A program made the translations under genes and the position numbers. Shown piece after piece: positions 45,362 through 54,375 of a DNA stretch of 64,000 nucleotides (positions are counted from its first letter, which is position 1; each line of letters starts with the position of its first letter). The notes beneath the pieces are model-generated. The model ran no database searches. It saw only the letters and a program-made list of their open reading frames with translations, and was not told the DNA's origin. The stretch is from Pseudooceanicola spongiae (GTDB lineage: Bacteria; Pseudomonadota; Alphaproteobacteria; Rhodobacterales; Rhodobacteraceae): the NCBI RefSeq assembly GCF_014899185.1, contig NZ_CP045201.1:2767501-2831500 (forward strand), written 5' to 3'.

Positions 45362-45925
45362 TTGCCCCAGACGCCCCCAGACGGCATCGATCCCGAGACC
45401 TCTGTGCGCGCCACGGTGCCGATGACCGGGGGCGGGCGTTGCGTGCTGTCTGGCTTTCCCGGCTTGCAGACCGGGGTGGACGGAGGCGCCTATATCGACC
45501 CGGCGCAAATGGAGCTGACGGTGGAGCGGATCGCGCACCTTGGCGCCGAGCTCTGCCTGTTGTTGCCCGAGGCCGCGGAGCTGCCGGAAAGTGCCCTCGA
45601 TCAGGCGAGCAAGGCCCTTGGCGCGGTGGGACTCGAGGTGATCCTGCTGCCGATCCGCGATTTCGAAGCGCCCGATGCGGCCTTCATGGACCTGTGGTCG
45701 GCGCTCGGGCCGCGTCTTCATGCGCTGCTGAACCGGAACGGCACCTGCGCTGTCAGCTGCCAGTACGGGGCGGGGCGCAGTGGTCTGGTGACCGCCCTTT
45801 TGCTGATCGAACGCGGGATGCAGACCGAGGCCGCGATCGCCCATGTGCGCGCGCATTTCGCCGAAGCGGTGGAGAGCGAGGTGCAGGTCGCATGGCTGAA
45901 AGGGCGCGGCTTTCCTGAGGCTTGA
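45362..45925 (+). CDS. Protein-tyrosine phosphatase-like protein
   Basis: A protein of about 187 aa with the phosphatase loop C-x5-R in SCQYGAGRSG. The residue before the catalytic Cys is Ser instead of the usual His, which would alter the thiol's pKa. The fold looks like the dual-specificity or CDKN3-like group. The start is uncertain: TTG at 45362 follows GGGAGACC, while ATG at 45422 gives a 20-residue shorter protein. It is divergent from the GntR regulator and may be in its regulon. Confidence 0.75.
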   Translation: MPQTPPDGIDPETSVRATVPMTGGGRCVLSGFPGLQTGVDGGAYIDPAQMELTVERIAHLGAELCLLLPEAAELPESALDQASKALGAVGLEVILLPIRDFEAPDAAFMDLWSALGPRLHALLNRNGTCAVSCQYGAGRSGLVTALLLIERGMQTEAAIAHVRAHFAEAVESEVQVAWLKGRGFPEA

Positions 45926-46177
45926 GCGGCCCGCGCCCGTGTGGAGCGCCCCTCAAGTCCCCTCATTCTGCGGCGTGATCGGCTGGAAGCGACACCTGAC
46001 GCCAACGCGCGCCGTTTTCAGACTCATTCCGTTGACATCATGCTTTTGCGAAGCTACGCCTTACGTCAGCGTCAAGCATATTCATTCCAAAACCAAGACG
46101 CTCGATACCCTCACGGGGTCGACAAGGGGAATGGGGTAGAAGTCGCAGCATCGGGGCAATCGCGCCTGCTGTACAGG
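45926..46177 (+). other. Non-coding stretch before a strong terminator
   Basis: No gene is supported here. A -35-like TTGACA (46032-46037) is followed after 17 bp by TACGCC, a poor -10. The strong terminator at 46178 then ends either a long 3' region of the phosphatase-like gene or a separate small RNA of roughly 145 nt. Confidence 0.35.
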
Positions 46178-46210
46178 CCCGAAGCCTTGGGGATAAGGCT
46201 TCGGGTTTTC
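46178..46210 (+). terminator. Intrinsic terminator
   Basis: An 11-bp perfect stem CCCGAAGCCTT with AAGGCTTCGGG, loop GGGGAT, then TTTTCTC. It points rightward and lies 253 bp after the phosphatase-like gene and before the convergent peroxiredoxin gene. Confidence 0.85.
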
Positions 46211-46305
46211 TCGTTCTCAGGGCCTGCCACCCACACCCCGCGCCCTTTTGGGACGCGACGCGCGAGTGGCGTTGAGGCGACGCAGCGCCTCAAAACCCGC
46301 AGGAT

Positions 46306-46794
46306 TTACATCGAGTCGAGCAGACCTTCGCCCGCCGAGATATCGCAGACGCCGGCGTTCTCTTCGACGTTCAGCGCTTTGACGACACCGTCCTCGACCA
46401 GCATCGCATAGCGCTTGGACCGGTCGATCAGACCGACGGGAGGGGCCGAGAATTCCAGGCCGAGGGCCTTGGTGAATTCGCTGACCGGATCGCCAAGGAA
46501 GGTCAGGCCAGCCGCGCCAGCCCCGGTCGATTCGGACCAGGCGCCCATGACGAAGGGGTCGTTGACGGAAACGCAGATGATCTCGTCCACGCCCTTTTCG
46601 TCGAACTGGGCTTTGGTGCGGATGAAGCTGGGCACATGCGCCGTGCTGCAAACGCCGGTATAGGCACCGGGCAGACCGAAGATGACGACCTTGCGGCCAG
46701 CGGTCTTTTCCTTGATCGTCACCGGCGCCGGGCCCTTGTCGGTCAGGGTGACGAGGGTGGCGTCGGGCAGGTGATCCCCTGTTGAGATGCTCAT
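46306..46794 (-). CDS. Peroxiredoxin (Prx5 type)
   Basis: A 162-aa thiol peroxidase that reduces hydrogen peroxide and organic peroxides. The peroxidatic Cys is in GAYTGVCSTAHVPSF (about residue 49), with the family Pro/Thr positions present. A second Cys near the C-terminus (AGVCDIS) may be the resolving residue. The ATG at 46794 gives MSISTGDHLPDATL; the much longer open frame upstream is antisense to the flavoprotein gene and is not real. It is divergent from the ferredoxin reductase-like gene. Confidence 0.94.
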   Translation of the reverse strand: MSISTGDHLPDATLVTLTDKGPAPVTIKEKTAGRKVVIFGLPGAYTGVCSTAHVPSFIRTKAQFDEKGVDEIICVSVNDPFVMGAWSESTGAGAAGLTFLGDPVSEFTKALGLEFSAPPVGLIDRSKRYAMLVEDGVVKALNVEENAGVCDISAGEGLLDSM

Positions 46795-46884
46795 ATGCTT
46801 GTGTCCTGTCGTTGATTTGTGTTCCACATGGCGGCGACTATAGCTGTCCCGCGCGGGGGAGCCAGACACAGTAAGGACTATTTG

Positions 46885-48093
46885 ATGACGCATATCGCCG
46901 TGATCGGGGCCGGGCAGGCCGGAGCATCGCTGGTCGCCAAGCTGAGAAGCCTTGGCCACGACGGAGAGATCACCCTGATCGGAGGCGAAATTGCGCCGCC
47001 TTATCAACGCCCTCCGCTGTCCAAAGCCTATCTGCTGGGCGACATGGCCGAAGAGCGCCTCTATCTGCGGCCGCTCAGCTGGTACGAAGACAACAAGATC
47101 ACTCTGAAGTTGGGCGCGCCGGTCGAAGCAATTTCCCCTGCCGCGAAAGAGATCATCGTCGGCGGTGAAGTGATCCGCTACGACCAAATGGCGCTGACGA
47201 CCGGATCGGTGCCGCGGCATCTGCCAGAGGCGCTCGGCGGGACGCTGGGCAATGTCTTCTCTGTGCGCACACTGGCGGATGTCGATGCGATGGAGCCGCA
47301 GTTCCGCGAGGGCGCGCGGGTGCTGATCGTCGGCGGCGGCTATATCGGGCTGGAGGCGGCAGCGGTCGCCGCCAAGAAGGGCCTGAAGGTGACACTGATC
47401 GAGATGGCGCCGCGCATTCTGCAACGGGTCGCGTGTGAGGCCACCTCGGACTATTTCCGCGCGCTGCACACCGCACATGGCGTCGACATCCGCGAAACCA
47501 CCGGGTTGGAGCGACTGGTTGGGACCGGCGATGTGACCGGCGCGATCCTGGGGGACGGCAGCGAGATCGAGGCGGATTTCGTCATCATCGGCATGGGCAT
47601 CCTGCCCGATGAGGTGCTGGCCGAGGAAGCCGGCCTCGACATCGAAAACGGCATTCGCTGTGACGCAGAGGGACGCACCAGCGATCCCTCGATCTGGGCG
47701 GCGGGCGATTGCGCGAGCTTTCCTTACAAGGCCGGGCGGCTGCGGCTGGAGAGCGTGCAGAACGCCATCGACATGGCGGAGTGCGTGGCGGAAAACATGC
47801 TCGGCGCGGGCAAGGTCTATGATCCGAAGCCCTGGTTCTGGTCGGATCAGTACGACGTCAAACTGCAGATCTCGGGGCTGAACACCGGCTATGATCGGGT
47901 GGTCCTGCGCCATGGTGACAAGGGCGCGGTCAGCCACTGGTACTATGCGGGCGAGGCTCTGCTGGCCGTTGATGCGATGAACGATCCGCGCGCCTATATG
48001 GTCGGCAAGCGGCTGATCGAGGCGGGCAAGACGGCAGATCCGGCGCTGGTCGCGGATGCGTCGGTCGACCTCAAGACCCTGATGCGCGCCTGA
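46885..48093 (+). CDS. Ferredoxin/rubredoxin reductase-like FAD-dependent oxidoreductase
   Basis: A 402-aa flavoprotein of the putidaredoxin reductase type. An FAD-binding GxGxxG (VIGAGQAGAS) is at the N-terminus, a second dinucleotide fold (IVGGGYIGLEAA) binds NAD(P)H at about residue 150, and a later FAD motif is AAGDCASF. It passes electrons from NAD(P)H to a small iron-sulfur or rubredoxin partner, but no ferredoxin or P450 is adjacent. AAGGA precedes the ATG at 46885. Its stop overlaps the rsmD start (TGATG). Confidence 0.92.
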   Translation: MTHIAVIGAGQAGASLVAKLRSLGHDGEITLIGGEIAPPYQRPPLSKAYLLGDMAEERLYLRPLSWYEDNKITLKLGAPVEAISPAAKEIIVGGEVIRYDQMALTTGSVPRHLPEALGGTLGNVFSVRTLADVDAMEPQFREGARVLIVGGGYIGLEAAAVAAKKGLKVTLIEMAPRILQRVACEATSDYFRALHTAHGVDIRETTGLERLVGTGDVTGAILGDGSEIEADFVIIGMGILPDEVLAEEAGLDIENGIRCDAEGRTSDPSIWAAGDCASFPYKAGRLRLESVQNAIDMAECVAENMLGAGKVYDPKPWFWSDQYDVKLQISGLNTGYDRVVLRHGDKGAVSHWYYAGEALLAVDAMNDPRAYMVGKRLIEAGKTADPALVADASVDLKTLMRA

Positions 48094-48653
48094 TGCGGAT
48101 CATCGCGGGAGAGTTCCGGGGCCGCAGGCTGGCCGCGCTCGGCAAGGGCGACGCGGGCGCACATCTGCGCCCCACCACCGACCGCGTGCGCGAGAGCCTG
48201 TTTTCCATCCTGTCGGGCGGGCGCTTTGGCGACCCGATCGACGGCGCGCAGGTGCTGGACCTGTTTGCCGGGACAGGTGCGCTCGGGCTTGAGGCGCTGT
48301 CGCGCGGTGCCGAGGCCTGCACCTTTGTCGATGATGGACGGGTTGCCGGGCGGCTGGTGGCTGAGAATATCGCGACGCTGGGGGTCAAGGACCGGGTACG
48401 CCTGATCAAGGCCAATGCGACCCGCCTGCCCGCCTGTCCCGAGGCGCAGGCGACGCTGGTGTTCCTCGATCCGCCCTATGGCAAAGGCTTGGGCGAAGTC
48501 GCGCTGGCCAGTGCGCTGGCGCAAGGCTGGATCGACGACGAGGCGTTGATTGTCTGGGAGGAAAGCGCGCGCATCACAGCGCCGGAGGGCTGGGAGGTGA
48601 TCGATGCCCGCCCCTTCGGCGACAGCACGATCAGCTTTCTGCGCCACGTCTGA
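48093..48653 (+). CDS. rsmD: RsmD, 16S rRNA (guanine-966-N2)-methyltransferase
   Basis: A 186-aa SAM-dependent methyltransferase. It has the family N-terminus MRIIAGEFRGRRL, the SAM-binding LDLFAGTGALGLEALSRGA and the catalytic motif DPPY (FLDPPYGKG). It methylates G966 of 16S rRNA in the 30S subunit head. It is translationally coupled to the upstream flavoprotein gene. Confidence 0.95.
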   Translation: MRIIAGEFRGRRLAALGKGDAGAHLRPTTDRVRESLFSILSGGRFGDPIDGAQVLDLFAGTGALGLEALSRGAEACTFVDDGRVAGRLVAENIATLGVKDRVRLIKANATRLPACPEAQATLVFLDPPYGKGLGEVALASALAQGWIDDEALIVWEESARITAPEGWEVIDARPFGDSTISFLRHV

Positions 48654-48695
48654 AGCAACTGCGGTGCGTGGGGGACACGCACCGCCAAGGCAGGA

Positions 48696-49490
48696 TCAGT
48701 CCTGCTTGTAGGTGGGGTGGAACAGACCGCCGGGCGACAGGGTGAACACCTCGCAGCCGTCCGCAGTGACACCGATGGAGTGTTCGAACTGCGCCGAGAG
48801 CGACTTGTCGCGGGTCACGGCGGTCCAGTCATCGGCCAGAACCTTGGTTTCCGGGCGGCCGACGTTGACCATGGGTTCGATGGTGAAGAACATGCCTTCC
48901 TCCAGAACCGGGCCGGTGCCGGGGCGGCCATAGTGCAGCACGTTCGGCGGGGCGTGAAAGACGCGGCCCAGCCCGTGGCCGCAGAAATCGCGCACGACCG
49001 ACATGCGCTGCGCCTCGACGTAGGCCTGAATGGCGTGGCCGATATCACCGAAGGTATTGCCGGGTTTGACGGCCTCGATCCCCAGCATCAGCGAGTCGTG
49101 CGTCACCTCGATCAGACGCTCGGCCTTGCGAGGCAGCGTGCCGGCGACGTACATCCGCGAGCTGTCGCCGAACCACCCATCCAGAATGACCGTGACGTCG
49201 ATGTTCAGGATATCGCCGTCTTTCAGCTTTTTGTCGCCGGGGATGCCGTGACAGACGACATGGTTCACCGAGATGCAGGAGGCGTGCTTGTAGCCCTTGT
49301 AGCCGATCGTCGCCGAAGTGGTGCCGTACTCGGTCACCTTTTCCTCGATGATGCGGTCAATCTCGGCGGTGGTCTGGCCGACAAAGACATGCTCGGCCAC
49401 GTCGTCCAGAATGCGTGCGGTGACTTCGCCCGCCTTGCGCATCCCCTCGAAATCAGAGGCTTCGTGAATGCGGATGCCTTCGCGTGTCAT
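48696..49490 (-). CDS. map: Methionine aminopeptidase, type I
   Basis: A 264-aa metalloenzyme that removes the initiator methionine. Metal ligands are visible in NIDVTVILDGWFGDSSRMY (two Asp), GHGLGRVFHAPP (His), FTIEPM (Glu) and FEHSIGV (Glu). The ATG at 49490 (MTREGIRIHEASDFEGM) is preferred; an in-frame TTG at 49514 would add eight residues. It converges on rsmD and lies downstream of sfsA. Confidence 0.96.
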   Translation of the reverse strand: MTREGIRIHEASDFEGMRKAGEVTARILDDVAEHVFVGQTTAEIDRIIEEKVTEYGTTSATIGYKGYKHASCISVNHVVCHGIPGDKKLKDGDILNIDVTVILDGWFGDSSRMYVAGTLPRKAERLIEVTHDSLMLGIEAVKPGNTFGDIGHAIQAYVEAQRMSVVRDFCGHGLGRVFHAPPNVLHYGRPGTGPVLEEGMFFTIEPMVNVGRPETKVLADDWTAVTRDKSLSAQFEHSIGVTADGCEVFTLSPGGLFHPTYKQD

Positions 49491-49653
49491 GCGGCCACGG
49501 TGTTCCTGTTTCAATTCAAATCGCCCTTATCTGTACGGTCTCGCCCAATGTGTGGCGGAGACGACGATAGGGTCCGGCAGGCGCCACAGGGCTGATTTAG
49601 TGCACTCTGACGCGAAATGCCAGAGAAGCGGAGGGATTGTGATGCGCGCGATG

Positions 49654-50358
49654 TCAGGGCGCAGGCAAAGCCGCCCCCAGCGTGATGTCCTGAGGCGAGA
49701 TGCGGCAGGCGAAGGCGAGCGCCTCGACCCCGGCAGCACGCGCCTCGGCGTAGGCTGCGGCATAGGCGGGGTCGATGTCCGCGGCAATCGCGGTGGTGTG
49801 CACATCGGTGCGCTGCACGAGGTAGAGCATGACCGCCCGCTGCCCGGCGCGCGCCACCTCGGCCAGTTCGCGCAGGTGCTTCTGGCCACGCAGGGTCTTG
49901 CTGTCGGGAAATTCCCCCAGCCCCGGCTGGCGCGACAGGGTCATCGACTTGACCTCAACATAGCAATCTACGCGCCCTGGATGACGCAGCAGGAAATCGA
50001 TGCGGCTCGACTCACTGCCATATTTCTGTTCTGGAAGGACCTGCGCATAGCCCTCAAGCCCCGGTACCTGCCCCGCCATCAGCGCCTCGCGCAGGGCGCG
50101 GTTGGGCACAGAGGTATCGACGCCGGTGAAATGGCCGCCGTCGTGTTCGACCAGCCGCCAGCCATATTTCAGCTTTTTCTTCGGATCGTCGTTGGGTTCG
50201 ACCCAGATCCTGCTGCCCGGCTCGGCCAGACCCAGCATCGAGCCGGGGTTGGCACAATGGGCGACAGCCTCGGTCCCGTCCCCCAGACGGATATCGGCGA
50301 GGAAACGCTTGTAACGTCTTAAAAGCGTTGCCGGAACAAGGGGGGTTTGAAAGCGCAT
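49654..50358 (-). CDS. sfsA: SfsA, DNA/RNA nuclease family protein
   Basis: A 234-aa protein of the SfsA family, first named for sugar fermentation stimulation and later linked to a restriction-like nuclease fold. Typical segments are RRYKRFLADIRL, HCANPGSMLGL, RIDFLL and YVEVKSMTL (the acidic/Lys cluster of the fold). It pairs with map in the same direction, a common gene order. There is no signal peptide. Confidence 0.93.
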   Translation of the reverse strand: MRFQTPLVPATLLRRYKRFLADIRLGDGTEAVAHCANPGSMLGLAEPGSRIWVEPNDDPKKKLKYGWRLVEHDGGHFTGVDTSVPNRALREALMAGQVPGLEGYAQVLPEQKYGSESSRIDFLLRHPGRVDCYVEVKSMTLSRQPGLGEFPDSKTLRGQKHLRELAEVARAGQRAVMLYLVQRTDVHTTAIAADIDPAYAAAYAEARAAGVEALAFACRISPQDITLGAALPAP

Positions 50359-50406
50359 GAGCGCGCCCTATAGATTTCTGTAATCACACTCAAGGAGGCT
50401 GCCCCC

Positions 50407-51129
50407 ATGCCAAATCCCACCGCTGCCATGCTCGTCATCGGCGACGAGATCCTTTCGGGGCGCACCCGGGATGCCAACATGTACTTCCTTGCCAACGAAT
50501 TGACGAAGATTGGCATTGATCTGAAGGAAGTCCGCGTGGTCAGCGATGATGCCAAGGCGATCATCAAGGCGGTCAAGGCTTTGTCCGCCGCCTATGACGA
50601 GGTGTTCACCTCGGGCGGGATCGGGCCGACGCATGACGACATCACCGCCGATTGCATCGCCAAGGCGTTTGACCAGCATATCGACGTGCGCGACGATGCC
50701 CGTGACCTGCTGGTCGCCCACTGGAACGGGCGCGGCGTCGAGATCACCGAGGCCCGCCTGCGCATGGCGCGCATTCCCGATGGCGCGACGCTGATCGACA
50801 ACCCGGTGTCCATCGCGCCGGGTTTTTCCGTCGGCAACGTGCATGTGATGGCCGGGGTGCCCAGCGTGTTCGAGGCCATGGTCGCCTCGATCCTGCCGCG
50901 CCTGACCGGGGGCAAACCGCTGCTGAGCCAGTCGCTGCGCATCGACCGGGGCGAGGGCGAGATTGCCGGGCCGCTGCGCGCTCTGGCGGGCGATTATCCT
51001 GAGCTCTCCATGGGATCCTACCCCTATCAGCGCGACGGGATCTATGGCGCCACCATCGTGATCCGGGGCAGCGACGGCGCGATGATCGACGCCGCCATGA
51101 CCCGTCTGGCCGAGCTGTTTCCCGCATGA
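50407..51129 (+). CDS. CinA-type molybdopterin-binding domain protein
   Basis: A 240-aa protein consisting only of the MoaB/MogA-like N-terminal domain of CinA (COG1058). Motifs are ILSGRTRDANM and the pterin-binding TSGGIGPTHDD. It lacks the C-terminal nicotinamide-nucleotide amidase domain of full CinA. Related proteins are ADP-ribose or FAD pyrophosphatases in some species. It is divergent from sfsA and overlaps the next gene by four bases. Confidence 0.9.
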   Translation: MPNPTAAMLVIGDEILSGRTRDANMYFLANELTKIGIDLKEVRVVSDDAKAIIKAVKALSAAYDEVFTSGGIGPTHDDITADCIAKAFDQHIDVRDDARDLLVAHWNGRGVEITEARLRMARIPDGATLIDNPVSIAPGFSVGNVHVMAGVPSVFEAMVASILPRLTGGKPLLSQSLRIDRGEGEIAGPLRALAGDYPELSMGSYPYQRDGIYGATIVIRGSDGAMIDAAMTRLAELFPA

Positions 51130-51872
51130 GCGCCCCTGCCAGCAAGACCGTCGCGCAGGAGACCGCTCTCTACATGGCTGTCGTCGATGCAACCTGGCCT
51201 CCGGCGCAGATGCGGCATCAGGGGGCATGGTTGCTGCGCCGGGGCGGTGGCGGTGGCAAGCGCGTATCGGCAGCCTCAGCCGTCGGGGCGGTGACGGATG
51301 CGGATATCGTCGAAGCCGAAGCCGCGATGCGCGCGATGGAGCAGCCGCAGCTGTTCAGCCTGCGCCCCGGCCAGGAGGCGCTGGATGCCAAGCTGGCGGC
51401 GCGCGGCTATGTCATCGTTGATCCGGTCAATATCTACGCCTGCCCGGTCGACACTCTGGCGACGCGGGAGAAACGTCCCGAGCAACACAGCCTCGCCACT
51501 TGGGAGCCGCTGGCGATTCAGCGCGAGATCTGGTCCGCAGGCGGGATCGGCGCGGCGCGGATCGAGGTGATGCTGCGCGCAGGCGAACCGCGCACCACGC
51601 TGATCGGGCGCTACGACAATTCGCCCGCAGGCACCGCCTATGTGGCCGTGTCGGATCACGTGGGCATGTTGCACGCGCTCGAGGTTCTGGAGGAAATGCG
51701 TGGCCGTGGCATGGGCAAGGCGATGATGATCGATGCCGCAAGGTGGGCCGCCCAAAACGGCGCGCAGACCTTTTCGGTCGTCTGTACGCAGGCGAATGTC
51801 GCCGCAAATGCCCTCTATAACGCTCTCGGCATGACAAAGGTCGGTCATTACCATTACCGTCAGAAAGACTGA
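51126..51872 (+). CDS. GNAT-family N-acetyltransferase
   Basis: A 248-aa protein. The C-terminal GNAT fold (about 130-245) has the acetyl-CoA-binding stretch LEEMRGRGMGKAMMIDAARWA and FSVVCTQANVAANALYNALGM. The N-terminal half is a degenerate second GNAT-like domain. The substrate is unknown. Its ATG overlaps the stop of the upstream gene (ATGA), and the AhpD-like gene follows by 15 bp. Confidence 0.87.
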   Translation: MSAPASKTVAQETALYMAVVDATWPPAQMRHQGAWLLRRGGGGGKRVSAASAVGAVTDADIVEAEAAMRAMEQPQLFSLRPGQEALDAKLAARGYVIVDPVNIYACPVDTLATREKRPEQHSLATWEPLAIQREIWSAGGIGAARIEVMLRAGEPRTTLIGRYDNSPAGTAYVAVSDHVGMLHALEVLEEMRGRGMGKAMMIDAARWAAQNGAQTFSVVCTQANVAANALYNALGMTKVGHYHYRQKD

Positions 51873-51887
51873 CAGGAGGAGATGGTC

Positions 51888-52454
51888 ATGAACGAGAAGA
51901 TAACGGCGTTGGATCTGCCGATGGTGTCACCGCTGCCCGAACGGACGCAGGCGTATTTCGATCTGTGCGAAGACAAGCTGGGCATGGTGCCGAACGTGCT
52001 GAAGGCGCATGCCTTCGACATCGCCAAGCTCGATGCCTTTGCCGCACTCTACAACGATCTGATGCTGGGCCAAAGCGGGCTGAGCAAGCTGGAGCGAGAG
52101 ATGATTGCGGTGGTCGTCAGCTCGATAAACCACTGTTTTTATTGCCTGACCGCCCATGGCGCTGCCGTGCGTGCGCTGTCGGGCAAGCCCGAGCTGGGTG
52201 AGGCGATGGTGATGAACTATCGCGCCGCTGACCTGTCGCCACGCCAGCGTGCCATGCTCGATTTCGCCGCCAAGGTCACGACCGACAGCGCCACGATCGG
52301 CGAGGGGGACCGTCAGGGCCTGCGCGACGTGGGCTTCAGCGACCGAGACATCTGGGACATCGCCAACACCACCGGCTTTTTCAACATGTCCAACCGCGTT
52401 GCCAATGCGATCCACATGCAGCCCAACCCCGAATACCACGGGCAGGCGCGCTGA
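51888..52454 (+). CDS. AhpD-like peroxidase-related protein (carboxymuconolactone decarboxylase family)
   Basis: A 188-aa protein with the AhpD-type CxxC active site in NHCFYCLTAHGAAV (about residues 82-87), preceded by the family helix LSKLEREMIAVVVSSIN. It belongs to the peroxidase-related enzyme subgroup. It likely reduces peroxides or acts in thiol stress, using an unknown reductant. The ATG at 51888 is chosen over 51882 because AGGAGGA ends seven bases before it. Confidence 0.9.
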   Translation: MNEKITALDLPMVSPLPERTQAYFDLCEDKLGMVPNVLKAHAFDIAKLDAFAALYNDLMLGQSGLSKLEREMIAVVVSSINHCFYCLTAHGAAVRALSGKPELGEAMVMNYRAADLSPRQRAMLDFAAKVTTDSATIGEGDRQGLRDVGFSDRDIWDIANTTGFFNMSNRVANAIHMQPNPEYHGQAR

Positions 52455-53447
52455 ATGCGGCGGCGGGCACGACAGGCCAGAGCGCTGACACTGACCCTCC
52501 TGCCCGCCCTTCTGGGGATGACCCTGCTCGCCCCGATCTGCGGGCAGGCGGCGCCTCTGAGCTTTGAGATACCCTTTGCGGGGCGCCAGACCCACAGTGA
52601 CACCCGCATCGATTCTTTCGCGCTGCCGACCGCGCCCTTCGCCAAGGGAAAGGTGCCCAGTCTGGCGCTGGAGGGGAATGTGACGCGGTTGTCCTGGCAG
52701 GTGAGCGGCCAGATGACAACGCTACAGCTGCTCGCTCCGCTGCGGGAACAGCTTGAGGGCATGGGGTTTACGCCGGTTCTGCAATGCGACACCGATGCCT
52801 GTGGTGGCTTCGACTTTCGCTTTGGTGTTGATGTCATTCAAGCCCCCGACATGAACGTTGATCTGTTCGATTTTCGCGCCCTGACCGCCCAGAGGGGCAC
52901 CGGAGAGGACGCCGATTATGTCTTTCTTCTGGTCAGCCGGGCAGGCTCCGTGGGCTATGTTCAGCTGGTCCACATCACGCCCGGCCAAGTCGATCTGACG
53001 GTGCCCGAGGCCGATGATGCGCCCGGATCTGAAGCGGTGCCCGGCGTGACCATGCCTAGGGCAGAGGCCAGCGACATAGCGGCCACGCTGACCGCCTCAG
53101 GGCGTGTGGTGCTGGGCGATCTGATCTTTGCCACCGGGTCGTCCGAACTGGCGGAGGCCCCCTACCCCTCTCTGAGCGCGCTGGCCGATTTCCTGAAAGT
53201 CAGTGCCGGACGGAGGGTGGTTCTGGTCGGACATACCGATACCGAGGGCGGGCTTGAGAGCAATATCGCCCTGTCCAAACGCCGCGCCCGTGCCGTGATG
53301 GAGCGGTTGACCCGCCGCTATGATGTGCCCGCAAGCCAGATGTCCGCCGAGGGGGCGGGCTATCTGGCGCCGATGGCCAGCAACGAGACAGAGGCCGGAC
53401 GCGAGACCAATCGCCGTGTTGAGGCCGTGTTGCTGAGCCTCAGCTAA
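52455..53447 (+). CDS. OmpA-domain envelope protein
   Basis: A 330-aa exported protein with a signal peptide (about 1-32, LPALLGMTLLAPICGQAAP). A roughly 170-residue unrecognised N-terminal domain is followed by a C-terminal OmpA/MotB peptidoglycan-binding domain (about 215-330, IFATGSSEL and VVLVGHTDTEG with NRRVEAVL). There is no beta-barrel, so it is probably periplasmic and bound to the cell wall. It starts immediately after the AhpD-like stop codon, suggesting co-translation. Confidence 0.88.
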   Translation: MRRRARQARALTLTLLPALLGMTLLAPICGQAAPLSFEIPFAGRQTHSDTRIDSFALPTAPFAKGKVPSLALEGNVTRLSWQVSGQMTTLQLLAPLREQLEGMGFTPVLQCDTDACGGFDFRFGVDVIQAPDMNVDLFDFRALTAQRGTGEDADYVFLLVSRAGSVGYVQLVHITPGQVDLTVPEADDAPGSEAVPGVTMPRAEASDIAATLTASGRVVLGDLIFATGSSELAEAPYPSLSALADFLKVSAGRRVVLVGHTDTEGGLESNIALSKRRARAVMERLTRRYDVPASQMSAEGAGYLAPMASNETEAGRETNRRVEAVLLSLS

Positions 53448-53469
53448 GGAATTGATTTCAAACGCAGGC

Positions 53470-54375
53470 TTACCACTCCAACGGTCCCTTGTCGCGGAAG
53501 GCTGCCTCCAGAAAATCGACGAAGGCGCGCACTTTCGGCTGGGTGAATCGGCCCGGTGGATAGACGGCATAGATGCCCTGCAGATCAGGGGGCAGGTCCG
53601 GCATGGCGTCCTCGACCAGCCCCTTGGCCAGTGCCTCCGCGCAGAGGAAGCTGGGCAGATAGGCGATTCCCAGACCCGAGATCGCGGCGTTCAGCAGGGA
53701 TTGCCCGTCATTGACCGACAGCCAGCCGGCAGTGCGAATCTGGCGCTGCTCGCCCGAGGGGGCGGTCAACCGCCAGACATTGCCGCTGTCGAGGTTGGAA
53801 TAGTGCAGCAGCTTGTGATCGTTCAGGTCGTCAATGCGGCTGGGGCGGCCATAAGCGGCGATGTATCCGGGACTGGCGACCATGCGCTGCGCGGTCTCTG
53901 TCAGCTTGCGCGACAGCAGGGGCGACCCCTCGGGTGCGCCGACCCGGATGGCCATGTCAAACCCCTCCGAGATCAGTTCGACATGGCGGTTGTTCAGCAC
54001 CATGTTCACCGTAACATCAGGAAATTGCCGCAGAAACTCGCCCAGAACGGGGCTGAGATGGTTGACGCCAAAGTCGGTTGCCACGGAAATCCGCAGCAGG
54101 CCTGAGGGCGCGGATTGCATGGAGGTGACCAGCGCGTCGGCCTCGCCCGCGTCATTCAGAACGCGGCGGGCCCGGTCGTAGTAGGCCAATCCGATCTCGG
54201 TCGGAGAGACCCGCCGGGTCGTGCGGTTCAGCAGACGCGCGCCGAGGCGGGCTTCGAGAGACGAAATATGCTTGGAGACAGCGGACTTGGAAATCCCCAT
54301 CTTTTTCGCGGCATCGGTGAATCCTCCCTGATCCACGACGGTCGCGAATGCCTCCATTTCAGTGAGCCTGTCCAT
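53470..54375 (-). CDS. LysR-family transcriptional regulator
   Basis: A 301-aa regulator. The N-terminal winged helix-turn-helix (about 3-60) has FATVVDQGGFTDAAKKMGISKSAVSKHIS. A substrate-binding domain follows. The sequence resembles the large CrgA/AaeR-like group. No divergent target gene is beside it; the nearest gene upstream is co-directional. The gap upstream holds a cluster of 11-bp repeats. Confidence 0.92.
   Translation of the reverse strand: MDRLTEMEAFATVVDQGGFTDAAKKMGISKSAVSKHISSLEARLGARLLNRTTRRVSPTEIGLAYYDRARRVLNDAGEADALVTSMQSAPSGLLRISVATDFGVNHLSPVLGEFLRQFPDVTVNMVLNNRHVELISEGFDMAIRVGAPEGSPLLSRKLTETAQRMVASPGYIAAYGRPSRIDDLNDHKLLHYSNLDSGNVWRLTAPSGEQRQIRTAGWLSVNDGQSLLNAAISGLGIAYLPSFLCAEALAKGLVEDAMPDLPPDLQGIYAVYPPGRFTQPKVRAFVDFLEAAFRDKGPLEW

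Noticed and set aside
46795..47937. The long upstream extension of the peroxiredoxin frame
   Set aside because: It runs antisense through the flavoprotein gene. The peroxiredoxin homology begins only at the ATG at 46794.
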